NCBI GenBank assembly: GCA_036852015.1
Contig: JAANDG010000224.1
Span: forward strand, 124,001 to 188,000
Origin: Pelodera strongyloides
Taxonomy: Eukaryota > Nematoda > Chromadorea > Rhabditida > Rhabditidae
Reading direction: 5' to 3'
DNA length: 64,000 nt
Below the pieces are notes generated by a model, which did not search any database, was not told the DNA's origin, and saw only the letters and a list, made by a program, of their open reading frames with translations. Positions 24,966 to 36,531 of this stretch are shown here, piece after piece. Positions within the stretch are counted from its first letter, which is position 1. Every line of letters starts with the position of its first letter. The translations under genes and the position numbers were made by a program.

Positions 24966-25689
24966 TAGTTGTATAATTAAAAAAAAACTTATTCTGAATT
25001 ACACGTATAGGTACCGAATGTACATGCGGTGCAGGCTATTAGAGCTTGCTTCTCATAGTATCTAACCGTTTTAGTTTCAATTGTTGCCCCACTTGTACTT
25101 TCTAGCTCTGTTAGCAACCTGTGAGTTTTTCAACTTACACCCAGCCTTCTGCATTATATTTCTCAAAACCCAAGCCCCGCCTTATTCACGGTCCATAGAG
25201 CTACAGTAAAACGAAGTAATTGCCGAAACAACCGAAAAACTGTCATCAAATGTTTTTTTTACCGAAAAACCATTTGGTGACTGGTTCGTGACTGTCCGGT
25301 AATCATCCGATGAAACTTGGTCACGGGTTGGCCACCAAATGGGCAGGCCCAGGAAAAAAAACAGTGAATCGTATCCAAATGGGTTCACCCATTTCCAAGC
25401 AGAATCTTGCGCGCATAATCTTCTTACTTTACCATCGCTTACCTGTATGTGCCGTGTGATCGTTACAGTGAAAATTTCAAGTTTATTTGCCTTCTGCCAG
25501 TACCTTGCAATAACAAAATGTCGATATTATAAGCTTTCGTTGGCCGGACAGCCCTAATTTGAGCTTATGTTTTTCAGTATCTAGTAATTAAATAGATGAA
25601 CATGTGAACCGAAATTCACTCTGTTTCTCCAGTTTCCGGAGGTTAAACTACATGTAAACTTGAAGAGAATAAGATAAAGGATGCGGAAG

Positions 25690-25808
25690 GAGAGGATGAG
25701 AGAGACACAAGAGGGAGAGAGGGAGAGAGGAGAGATAAAGCTGAAGGTGAGAAAGAGAGAAAAAGAAAGGGGAAAGAAGGATAAAACGAAAAGAGAGGGA
25801 GTGGGAGT

Positions 25809-25848
<40 letters not shown>

Positions 25849-25880
25849 AAGAAAAAGAGAGTAAGAGGAAGCGAGGGAAA
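25690..25880. repeat. GA/AG-rich microsatellite
   Basis: Long purine tract with a pure (GA)n core near 25815-25850. Similar GA or TC tracts are at 29170-29230, 32148-32195, 36350-36476, 47440-47500, 48447-48475, 49150-49320, 55244-55310 and 60825-60890. Open frames through them are artefacts of composition. Confidence 0.9.
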
Positions 25881-26723
25881 GAAGAGGCAAGGGATATTGT
25901 CCTAGCAATAGGCGATCCCAGAGTAAACAATGCTCCTTTTCTTAAAATTTTAAAAGCCTTTTTTTTCTTAAATTTTAGAAGAGTTTTTTCGAAAGCCTTT
26001 TTGTCTTTTTTTCTGTTACAAGAACAGTTTTCCCCTAAACCCACTCATTCACAACTCATAGGTAGTAATAGTTTTTCTTGTAAGCTCCTCTCCATCCAGT
26101 AAGAATACGGTCGCGGCACAGTGCTCGCACACGCCGTAGGGCGCCGTGACGTCCAACCTTACTACACACGAAACGCGGGTGGTGGCGCCAACGTCTGGCG
26201 CGAAAATTTCTTGCGGCAGAAGGTAGGCATCGAGCCTACCTTCTTACTGGACGTGAATGCGCAAATTGATGCAGAACCAGATAAAAGGGTGCGCGGCGAT
26301 TTCGCCATACCTTCGCCGGGTTTTCGCAAGGATACTCATTGCCAGTGCACTCGCGTGCGACTGGGCGAGGTGCGCGGCGAGATGTAGGTGCACCTGATTT
26401 TTTTGCCGCGCACCATTTGTTTCGCGTTGTGATAGGGCGCGGCACAATCCATGTACATTCAAATAGAAATTTCCCTTACAATGTCTAACTCTCTCCTTCT
26501 ATGAAACTTATCTAGCGCACATTCCAAGACTAGCGTAAATTTCTATTTCCATTTATTTCACTCTATAGTAAACATTTTGCACGTTCAGCATTGTTGTACT
26601 TTTTTATTAGCACTCATTGTATTCGACACTCTTATTTGTAATTTACTATTTACTTCCATCCATCTGATTGTGTGATATTGATGTAATAAACATGTTTAAA
26701 AGTACATTTCGCGACCCTCAATA

Positions 26724-26903
26724 TTAAAGGGATATAACAGCCGGTTTTGAAACATATCTATGGCAACTTTGTTCCCATATGTTGTATGCAAATGAATATA
26801 ATGAGACTAAAAATCGCGCAGTATCGGGCAGTTATTTTCTTATATTACATGGGAATGCAGCGTGCAAGATACGTTTAAAAACCAGCTGTCGTACCGCTTT
26901 AAA
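26724..26903. mobile_element. MITE-1 variant
   Basis: Related palindrome with termini TTAAAGGGATATAACAGCCG. Similar variants lie at 43361-43507 and 54016-54199 (GCGATATAACATCTGG). They keep the plan of the main family (terminus, TTTTGAAAC, central ATTCTTATG-like core) with different terminal bases. Confidence 0.65.
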
Positions 26904-28128
26904 TGTTTTCATACTATTGGCAAATTCGAAATTCGAAATTCGAAATTCTGCTCTTATGCCGTATTTTCCCGAAACCGATAATTATGAAAAGTGAGGGGTT
27001 TTATGTATAACGAAATTGGGCGTTCTAGGTAAATACAATAGAAGAGGATCATACTTTAATACTACATCTACATGAGGTCTGACAAAATAACAAAGTAAGA
27101 AAATTTAAGACCACACTTTTTAGTAATACACTCATTTAAAAAGGATTTCATTATAAATCCCATAAAGCCTATTTTTTGTTATTGCTAGGCCGGCTCTACG
27201 TTTTTTCTCTCTAAATAAGTCATTTTATTATGAAATTATGAAATCGTAATGCCAATTCTCCTACTATCTAATTCTATAAATACACTGTACTGTAATGTAA
27301 GCGTCTGCATTCTTTCTCTCCAAATTGTGATTTAGAAATTGTTATAGGCAATAGGCTTGTCAATGAGTAACCTAAAAGACTTATAAAAGCAAAACAATTT
27401 CGAAACTTAAAGCGAAATACCGGCCGGATTTTGAAACACATAGAGCATAGCACAGCTGCATTCTTATGCAGCATATTCAAATGAGCTTAAACTAGAATAA
27501 AAATTCGACACCAACTCGACCCCACGTGTCAGCGATGCGTTTCAAAAACCGGCCGTTATTTCGCTTTAATTATTTATCGTTAAGTTTCGATCCGCTATTA
27601 ATATCATTGCACGCAGTTTTTGCCTCAAATTTTAGGGGTCATCCCATCTCTTGAGCTGTGTTAAAAAGCTAAAAGAATCCAGAGTTTTATAAAAGCAAAA
27701 AGTGTTCTATGATCGTCCACTAATAGGTACATGCTTAGAACCGCATTCGTTTAGTTTCGTTCTCCAAATCACTGCTTTTTCCTCTCGACATAGTGTTTTT
27801 TATAGGTTTGACCTTCATTTTTTCATGTTGTACTTATTTGATCACTGATTGATACATTTATCATTTTTTTTTCAATTTATTCTCGGTATTTATCATTGAT
27901 ATCGGTAATATCAAGCAAAATGGACTAGGCAACTATAAGCAAATTTTCAAAGTTTTCTTAGGAAACGGAAAACCATTTGGCGACGGTTCCAAGTTTTTTT
28001 GTACGGTTTTTAATCCGTTTTCCTGTGTACTAGTATATTCCCCGGTTCTCGAGCAACTCCCAACTTGTTGTCCCTTTTTTGTGTCCTTTTGTATTCAACG
28101 CAGTTGATTATTTTCTAGTACAGTCTAC

Positions 28129-28205
28129 AGCCTAAGCGTAAGCCTAAGCCTAGGCCTAAGCCTAAGCCTAAGCCTAAGCCTAGGCCTAAGCGTAAACCTA
28201 AGTTT
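28129..28205. repeat. Interstitial telomere-like repeat (TTAGGC)n
   Basis: About twelve CCTAAG/CCTAGG units, the nematode telomere repeat read on the C-rich strand, directly upstream of SNF exon 1. Shorter tracts occur at 510-535, 29995-30005, 38522-38552, 41046-41078, 55044-55068, 56383-56428 and 57033-57055, mostly in introns and with about the same degree of decay. Confidence 0.85.
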
Positions 28206-28221
28206 TTCCCAATTTCAGGAA

Positions 28222-29198
28222 ATGCGCGAAAAAGGCATACTCGCCAATCATCCACTGTCTCCTATAGAAGAATTCGGTTGTGAAGGAAAAGAGGACCAAC
28301 AAGGTCAACTTGGATGCACAGTAAGTTATTCCTCTTTCTGATATTTTGATTTTGGTGCGAATTATTATTTAGAATGGCTAGCGTCAATTGGCGCACTTCG
28401 CCAATGTTGCGCCAAAATGTGCGCTTCCAGTCGGCGTTGCGTACCCGCGGCGCACTGTTTGGTGCCTCATGTGCGCCACCGGTGCGCCATACGTGCGGTA
28501 GATGTGATCACGCCTGACTGACGCACTCAATGCGCAACCACGGCGCCCTCTGTGAAGAGTCCTCTTTTCCTTAGCGGCTGTTGCCTATGGCCTACTGTAT
28601 GGTTCACGCGGCTAGGAGTTCTTTCATAAAGACAAACAATAAAACATACAGTGGTCACCTTTTCAAATAAATCAAATGTTTCCTCATGAATGAGTCGCTG
28701 GGAACGTCAAGGGCGGTAAGAAGTTCTTGTGGTACGGTACCATACCACACTAAAATAGCAAATTGCAAGAACACTCCCACCATTGTACATGTATTTTTAG
28801 GAACGAACAAAGGAAGCGGAGAACAACCCTTTAATGGGAACCCCGTCGGACAGGCGAGTGTTTGCGAATAAGATTTTTAAATAAATTTTATGGCGTCTGG
28901 GATTTTGTTAGTTTAAATGTAGACAGTTAGAGCTGTAACGTTCGGTACCAACCTGTTGCTACCATACAAACTCAGCTTATAAAACCATGTGAACACGTGA
29001 CCCGAGGACGCTTAGGATAATTGCAGCTAGTTGTAGTAATTAAACAATAAATTAACTAGTGTACCGTGCTATTGTGTATACAAGAAAACAAGGTCATTGA
29101 CCCACCTAAATCTAGCGAAACATGAAAAATGGTTTATGATTTAGTTACATGTGTCAGATTTTCTGGAACATTCTCTCTCTCTCCTTTTGTCTCTACCA

Positions 29199-29230
<32 letters not shown>

Positions 29231-32147
29231 GCTTTTGTCTCCTCACTCTCATCTCTTTCTCCCTCTTATTTTGTTTCTTTCTCTAGCGTTCCCCTTTTCT
29301 TTATCCAACCTCATTCATCACTTTTTTATTGGAATACAACTAAACAGTGTCCAACAAGTGTCCTTTTGCGTTTTCGTCACTTCCTAAGCACCTTACTGTT
29401 AGGATTTAATCTAACTGTATGTCTCTTTACCCTCTTCTTTTTAAAGCGGCACGTCACTTGGTTTTTAAACACTGTGCTGTATTGTCATCTAGTCTATGCA
29501 AATTTATGTGCCGCTGTGCGGTAGGTTCAGTTGTCCAAAGGGAGCAAGATCATACTAAAACCACGTGCCATACCGCTTTGAAGTAAAGCGTGTAACTTTT
29601 CTAAAGCAAAATTTTATTTCAGTATGGCAATGACTGTGGATTCAGCTTCCCCGTTGACCATATCTTCGTCGAGGGAATCATTTTCAGTGAGTTTTAAAGG
29701 GAAACAGTACGTGGTTTGTGAAGCGCATGCTGCAGAGCTGCGAATCACACCATGTGTTATATGCAAATTGTGTGTTACTCGGTGTCGTTTAAAGTTGTAA
29801 ATCCCTTTGCTGGAATATAATTATCTAATTTGGTGAGAACGGTTGTTATTACATTTCGAGCATTTCGAGTTTCGCACCAAAGTCGAATTTCATGTGATTT
29901 AGCTTTAGAACAGGGAACAGCTTTGACACACGCTGGATTAGTTCCATTTGAAAACTAATCCCTTTTTAGAGTATATTAGGATTTGTCCTGCTTAGGCTTA
30001 GGACCTCGGATTTGGCACTTTTTGTCTTTTAATCCTATCTTCTTGTTATTTTATGCAATTTATGCTTTTAGCGTAGCTAGCCAATATAGACATGGATAAA
30101 TGAAGGGCTATGCTATGAGCTTTGAGAAATGTTCAAAAGTATAAGAACTTTCCTCTATTTATATTATAAGTCTGGAAAAACGGTCTAGCTATGAGGGAAC
30201 CGTTGATCTGCCATACAATTTCCTTTTTCTAGACATGTTGCTTATGTGTGTGGTCAAGCAAGAAAGAGAATGTTTGCCCTCTTCCGCACTCTGAAAACTA
30301 GAAAGGCAAACCTTTTGATTCTTGCTTACTCTCTTTACGTACGTTCTATTCTGGAGTCAGGTTCAGTTGTGTTTAGTCCATATAAGAAAAAGGATAAACA
30401 AGCTCTAGAACGGATCCAACGTACGTTTACAAAACGAATTTTTATGCGTTCCCAATTGCTCAATTACAATGATACACCATCTAGCTCTGATAGGGACTCT
30501 CTATTGAAGCTTGATACGCTTGAAAATCGTCGTAAGAAGGCAGACGCTAGAATGCTTAGAAAAATATTGGCTGGCAAATGTGGCCCCCACTTACGTTCAT
30601 TGTACAAATTCAGACATTCTACTCTGTCCTCTCGACGTGGTCGTGTCAAAATATGTATCCCTAGAGTAACTAAAAACGTTCGTAGACATTCCTTTTTGCA
30701 TAGAACTTCCCTTATGATTGAGAAAAATGCTGCTTTATTCCTGAAAATTTGTTGAAACAAATATTTTAGTTTTTGTAGTTCATTTTCACCTGTTTTTTAT
30801 TATTATTGTTATCCATTTATTCGCTGTTAGTGGCCTTATATTGTCAAAACTTGCGCGATACTTTGTTGTCGTAATAAATGTTATGTTAAAGGATCGCAGT
30901 CACTTCAATTTCGCCTTTTTACTTCAATTTTCAATAAATATAAAAAGATACCTAGAAAAATACCTTTCCAATGCCAATTTACGGAACATTTATCACAGGG
31001 AAAAACATCGCTTGTGTCGAGTTTTAATTTTTGACAAAATGGGGTGTTTTCTAAATCGCAACGGGACTTGGCCGGTTGCCAATGATGACAATTCCGGGGA
31101 AGAGAGAAAGTGTCTGCTCTACTGTCTCAGTTGTCGTTGACATACTGTATGTAATTAGAACGCAACCGAGGGGATTTCTTTCCCTGGGTTAATTTTTCCG
31201 TAAATTGACACCGGAATGGTATTTTTCTAGGTGCTTTTTCATGTTTATGGATAATTGAAGTAAAAAGGCGAATTTGAAGTGACTGCGATCCTTTAAAGGA
31301 GGAGGCGCACGAGAATGAAGTGCTCAAATAGTTTCCTTTTATCGAAAGATGATGGTATTAAATTCCGAAAGACATGCTTTACAAAGCAAAAGCTTTTAAT
31401 TGGAAGGAGTAAATCAATATAAAACCATGAATTCTATCAAAATTTTGGATCTAAAAAATAGTTGATTTCCATAGTGGGCATGCAAATTTTGTGCTGGCTT
31501 GCAAAATGACTTGTAAATTTGCATGTTTAGCTTGGAAGTCTACCTTGCATACGATAGGTTATTTTATTTGACTTCGAGTTCTTAGATTAATTAATTCCTC
31601 CAAACTAAAGCTCTGAACCTTATAATACTTGTTTTTTGGAAGATAAACCCTTTATCCTTCGATAAAAGGAAACTATTTGAGCACTTCATTCTCGTGAGCC
31701 TCCTCCTTTAAAGCGAAATGCTAGCCCCTTTGGAAAATTTGCATATGATAAGCAAATCCTATGTATCCTATGCTAATTTTGCGCGATTGTCCACGGCTAT
31801 CGCGCAAAATTAGCATAGGATACATAGGATTTGCTTATCATATGCAAATTTTCCAAAGGAGCTGGCATTTCGCTTTAAAGTTGTAACAATTAGCATACGT
31901 GCAAACCGCATGTTTATGTATACCGTAATTAGGATCTTCGGAAAGAAAATGTATACTGTTCTTTTACATAAACTAGCTCTGTTTTACGTTTTACCGAAAT
32001 ACCTCCGAAATGATTTGCTTGGTAATCTTTAGCTCGGTTCAAAATGTAGTGATATTAGCTTCACGTGACGTAATGTTGGATGAGAAGCTTAGAGATTTGA
32101 AGGAATACGAGAGAGAGAGTTTAACGGAAAAAGAGGAACCCTTCTCT

Positions 32148-32197
<50 letters not shown>

Positions 32198-35100
32198 CTC
32201 TCTCTCCCCTCTTCAACTCTGCAAATCTCTTTTTGTTCTCAAATATCAACGTTTGGGTGCACTCAAAGTGTAAAGTTGTCCGTATCGTGTTCCAAAGAGT
32301 TTGTTTGTTGGTGCACCGACCAGAAATTGGGTTCAGTTAACCTTACCAAATGGATTAGAACTTTAAAGGGGGGAGGGGGTATGGCGTATGGCAGGTGGTT
32401 CGTCAACTGTTGCTTGGCATGCAAGCGGAGTAAGGTGGACAAAAAATGCAAACCAAACATGTTCCGCGTGCACTTTCTTTCCTTGCTGGAGGGATACTTA
32501 GATAACCGACTTTATATAATACCGGTCATCAGCTTGGGTGGACAAAGTATATTTCTTAAAGCGAAGTACCGTCCGGTTTTTGAAACGCATCTTGGACAGC
32601 TGAATTCTTGCGTATTGATGCTGAGTTGCTCGTTTTTAGCTCGTTTTTTTTATTCTAATTTATGCTCATTTGCATAAGCTGCATGAGAATGCTAGTGACT
32701 CGATATGTTTCCAAAAGATATTTCACTTAACAATCTTGAGTTCAATACGTAAGCTTCAACTATTATATTTCAGAACAACATCCAGTTCGTGCTAACATGC
32801 GTTGGATACGCCGTCGGAATGGGCAATATATGGCGATTTTCTGGAATAGCCTACGACTACGGCGGAGGTAGGTCAATAGTAAAGACGTGGCAATGAAGAT
32901 ATTTAGTAAATTATATGACGCAACTTTGCAACTACTAAGGAGAAGAAAGAACCCTGTTTAAGAAAACTGTTAGATGAAATTAAAGGGAATGTCAAGCCAG
33001 TTTTGCATGATGGGCTCAAAAAATGCGTACTACGGCATTTTTGATATCGCGTTATTGTGAATATAGAGTTGACATTCGCTTTAAAGGGCTACCTAATTTG
33101 AGACCTCTAGATCATAGACGCCGATTTTTTCCACTAGAGCTTGGTTGTCGCTAAGTAAGCTGCTAAAAGGAAAGCTCTCAGGTTTTCCTCTCAGCTGTTA
33201 CTTGGTACTTTCACGTTTTCTACGCTACAGTACTCTTATTCCACAGGTGCCTTCCTGATACCGTATCTCGTCTGTTTATTCGTCTTTGGATTTCCGATTC
33301 TATATCTGGAATTCGCTATTGGTCAACTGATGCAAGCCGGTCCGTCGGTAGCTTTTGGAAAGTTAATGCCAGCAATGCAAGGTTGGTTTTTTTACGTAAA
33401 ACTATAAAATAAATATACGTGACTGAATACATAATGAAATGTAGCCACTAAGACCATAACCGCGCGTTTAAGTGAATGGAAAAAGGCTAAGAGTTACGTT
33501 ATCATAAGTGCTTGGTTTCCAACGGCACATAGTTAATCGGAAAAGAAGCAAAAGAATTCGTGATCATGCTATCGTGCAACAAAATGAGAGGAAGTTAAAG
33601 CGGAATGGCACATGGATTCTGAAGGTAGAACTGCATACCATATGGTGTATGATAATTTGAAAGCGGAATGGCACATGGATTCTGAAGGTAGAACTGCATA
33701 CCATATGGTGTATGATAATTTGGTTTCATTCTGTGCCGCTTCACATACCATGTGCCATAACGCTTTAAATTAGTAAATAGTACGTTACCTCCCTTTTCAG
33801 GACTCGGCTGGTGTATGTCTCTGATCTCGTTCACAGTGGGTGTGTATTATAACACAGCGTTAGCCTGGGTCGGAATCTATTTGTATAACATCGTCACCGG
33901 ACAGAGTTATCAGTGGGCCAGATGCGATAACGAGTGGAATACCATGTGTATGTTGAATCTTGTTCATTATATTTTCTTATTTTCAGATATAAAACAATTT
34001 TTCATCACTTACGTAAGTGGATTGCTTGCTACAAGATGAGGTTCCGTTCCGTTTTTGACATAATAGTCCGTATTCTCGTCTCGACGGAAACGTTCCGTTT
34101 GGGAAATCCTTTGTATGCAAATTTCTCGACTATCGAGACTAGCTGGAGGAAAAATTTGCATACGAATGAGCTCCCAAACGGAACATTCAGGTCGACCCGA
34201 GAATACGGGCTAATAGGCAGTCATGATCCTGTTCCTCTGCATTAGATTATTAAAACGAAATAACATCCGGTGTTTTAATAAACGGATGTTATATCGCTTG
34301 AAATTCAGACTGCGAATCCCAAATGGAGGATCGGCGTTGCGCATCGGAATCGCACGGTGCTCTTCCGGTCTTCTTTAATTTTACCTGCCTTCCGCACCGT
34401 CCTAATGTCTCCCTACCGCTCACGGTCATGTCCCCAGCGGAGGAGTACTTTGAGTGAGTTATCCAGCATTCACAAGTGTGTATCGCGAAAGTGAAAGAAT
34501 CTACGATCAATAAATACAGTAATATACATTGGCAATTCAGGGTTGGGTGTCGTTTACCTTTAACCTTTCAATTAGCACGATGTAGCACCGTACGAACTTC
34601 GAACCCCGGTAGGCTTTCAGAGGCCGTAGTGTTGACGTTGACAGTGGGTCACATCGCCTGACATTATTGAACTTATCATGACACGAAGAAACTTAGAAAG
34701 ACATTTGTTTTTTGGGGTTTGTTAGGACACAAATCCCAAAAATGTTGGCAGTTGCAAAAAAATAAATAAAATATTTGCAGAAATTTCGTCCTTCGCAAGA
34801 ATTCCGGTATCGAATCAACTGGCGATATTAACTGGCAGGTATTGTTAGCTTTTTTTATTTGCTTTCGGGCTAAATTGCATCTTTTCTGTGCAACCATAGA
34901 AATTTCCTTTTAGATATCCCTCTATTTAATAATGTCGAATACAAGTCTACTTCATACAACACACGAATGAAGTAGAAATGAAAATAGTAATATTGCAAAA
35001 CGCGCTATTTGCTGCTTTTTTTGCCCCAATATGCACATCGATGTCTGTAACAGACCGCCCTTACTTTCCCTTTAAAGTGCTATGGCAGGTGGCTTGCGAA

Positions 35101-36476
35101 GACGGCACAGAATGGAACACACTTTGCTTTATGATAATGCAGATGTCCGCGCTTCACAAACCACCTGTCATAACCTTTAAACCTATTCTACGGGGGCTTT
35201 GTTTGAATGCTTCAGACTTCAGATCTTTGCCTACTTCGTCTGCATCTGGCTCATTGTGGGCGTCTCTCTGGTCCGAGGTGCCTAATTACCATATGAAAGT
35301 AGATTATGCTAATTACAGTATTAATGTTAATCACTAATTACCATATGAAAGTAGATTATGATAATTACAGTACCAATGCTAATCAGTCGGCAATATTTAC
35401 TACGTATAGAGTTTTTAAGTGCACGCTCGCGAACGTTGAAAGTGCGAAAGTGTAATTCAAGTGCCATGTACAGCAGTACGGTGCAAAAGCGATGCAGTCC
35501 GTCATCATCTAATGCAGAACTGATTCGGTGCAATATGTGTCTTCGTGCTGAGACCTTTATTTGCACTCCTACTACTGTAGCGAATTTCAAAATCCGCTTA
35601 TACGAACGTGCACTTGAATTACACTTTCGTACTTTCCACGTTCTCGAACGGGAACGGGAACGTGAACTTGAAACAAAATTCTATACAATGTACTAACAGT
35701 AGTTTAGTACATACTGAATAACTTTGACAACTTCTATTCATTTGACAACAATTTGACACATCTATGTCAAATTCTGATGACATTTTGTGATTATTTTAAA
35801 TTCAAGAATGTGACGTTCCGATGGGTAAACTATAAACTATAACACTAGCCAGTAATATCAAGTAATCCTGTACAATATAAAACTCGTAACGTAGAAGCAT
35901 GTTTATTTTCGCTTTGATACTCGAGGTGGGTGAACTTACCTCGAGAGAACATCTTGCACATTGTTTGGACTAAATTGAATGTTATTTTTTTATTTATTTT
36001 TTATCATGGTTACGGATAGCTCAGGCTGAGCGCTAGGATTATAGTCTTAAACCTAGCGTATTATATTCAGGAATGGGCTGGATCGGTCGTCTCTCCTATT
36101 TCACAGCTCCACTACCGTACATCATGATCTTTATCCTGTTTATCAGGGCAGTGACTCTAGATGGAGCATACGATGTAAGTTGGTGGAGGCTACCGGTTGG
36201 CGCACATGTGGCGTATTTGTGGCAGGCAGCATCAACTGGGCCACAGGGACGCCATCTTTTCGCCGCGCTCCTTTTCTGCCTCATTAGGTGCACGACGCAA
36301 ACAGAGAGTTCCTTCAGCTATCAAGATTGTCTTGTTCAAATGCAGATTTAGAGAGAGAGAGAAAGAAAGAGATAGAGAGATCGAAAGAGAGTTAGAGAAA
36401 GAGATTATGAAGAGATGAAAGAGAGAAATTATGAGAGAGAGCTGAGAGAGAGAGATTATAAAGAGATGTTCATGAG

Positions 36477-36531
<55 letters not shown>

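Larger units (their letters stand above)
23310..28128. other. Intergenic region between divergent genes
   Basis: About 4.8 kb separating the minus-strand block from the SNF transporter. It holds a half MITE-1 (23669), a LINE tail (24915), a CACCAAATGG repeat (25205), a GA tract (25690), a GC-rich patch (26120-26450), a MITE-1 variant (26724) and a full MITE-1 (27407). No gene seen; promoters for both sides would be expected here. Confidence 0.55.

Noticed and set aside
25643..26044. Long overlapping frames rich in Ser/Leu or Arg/Glu
   Set aside because: They run through a GA/TC microsatellite, which stays open in several frames on both strands. The same applies at 29129-29524, 49118-49379 and 55130-55456.
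26121..26462. GC-rich frames on both strands
   Set aside because: A base-composition patch without splice signals or recognisable motifs; three frames are open at once.
28129..28205. Chromosome end
   Set aside because: The TTAGGC units are few, degenerate and flanked by unique genic DNA on both sides.
30841..31140. 99-aa frame after the LINE fragment
   Set aside because: It begins in the LINE 3' UTR and crosses into a palindromic element; no protein likeness.
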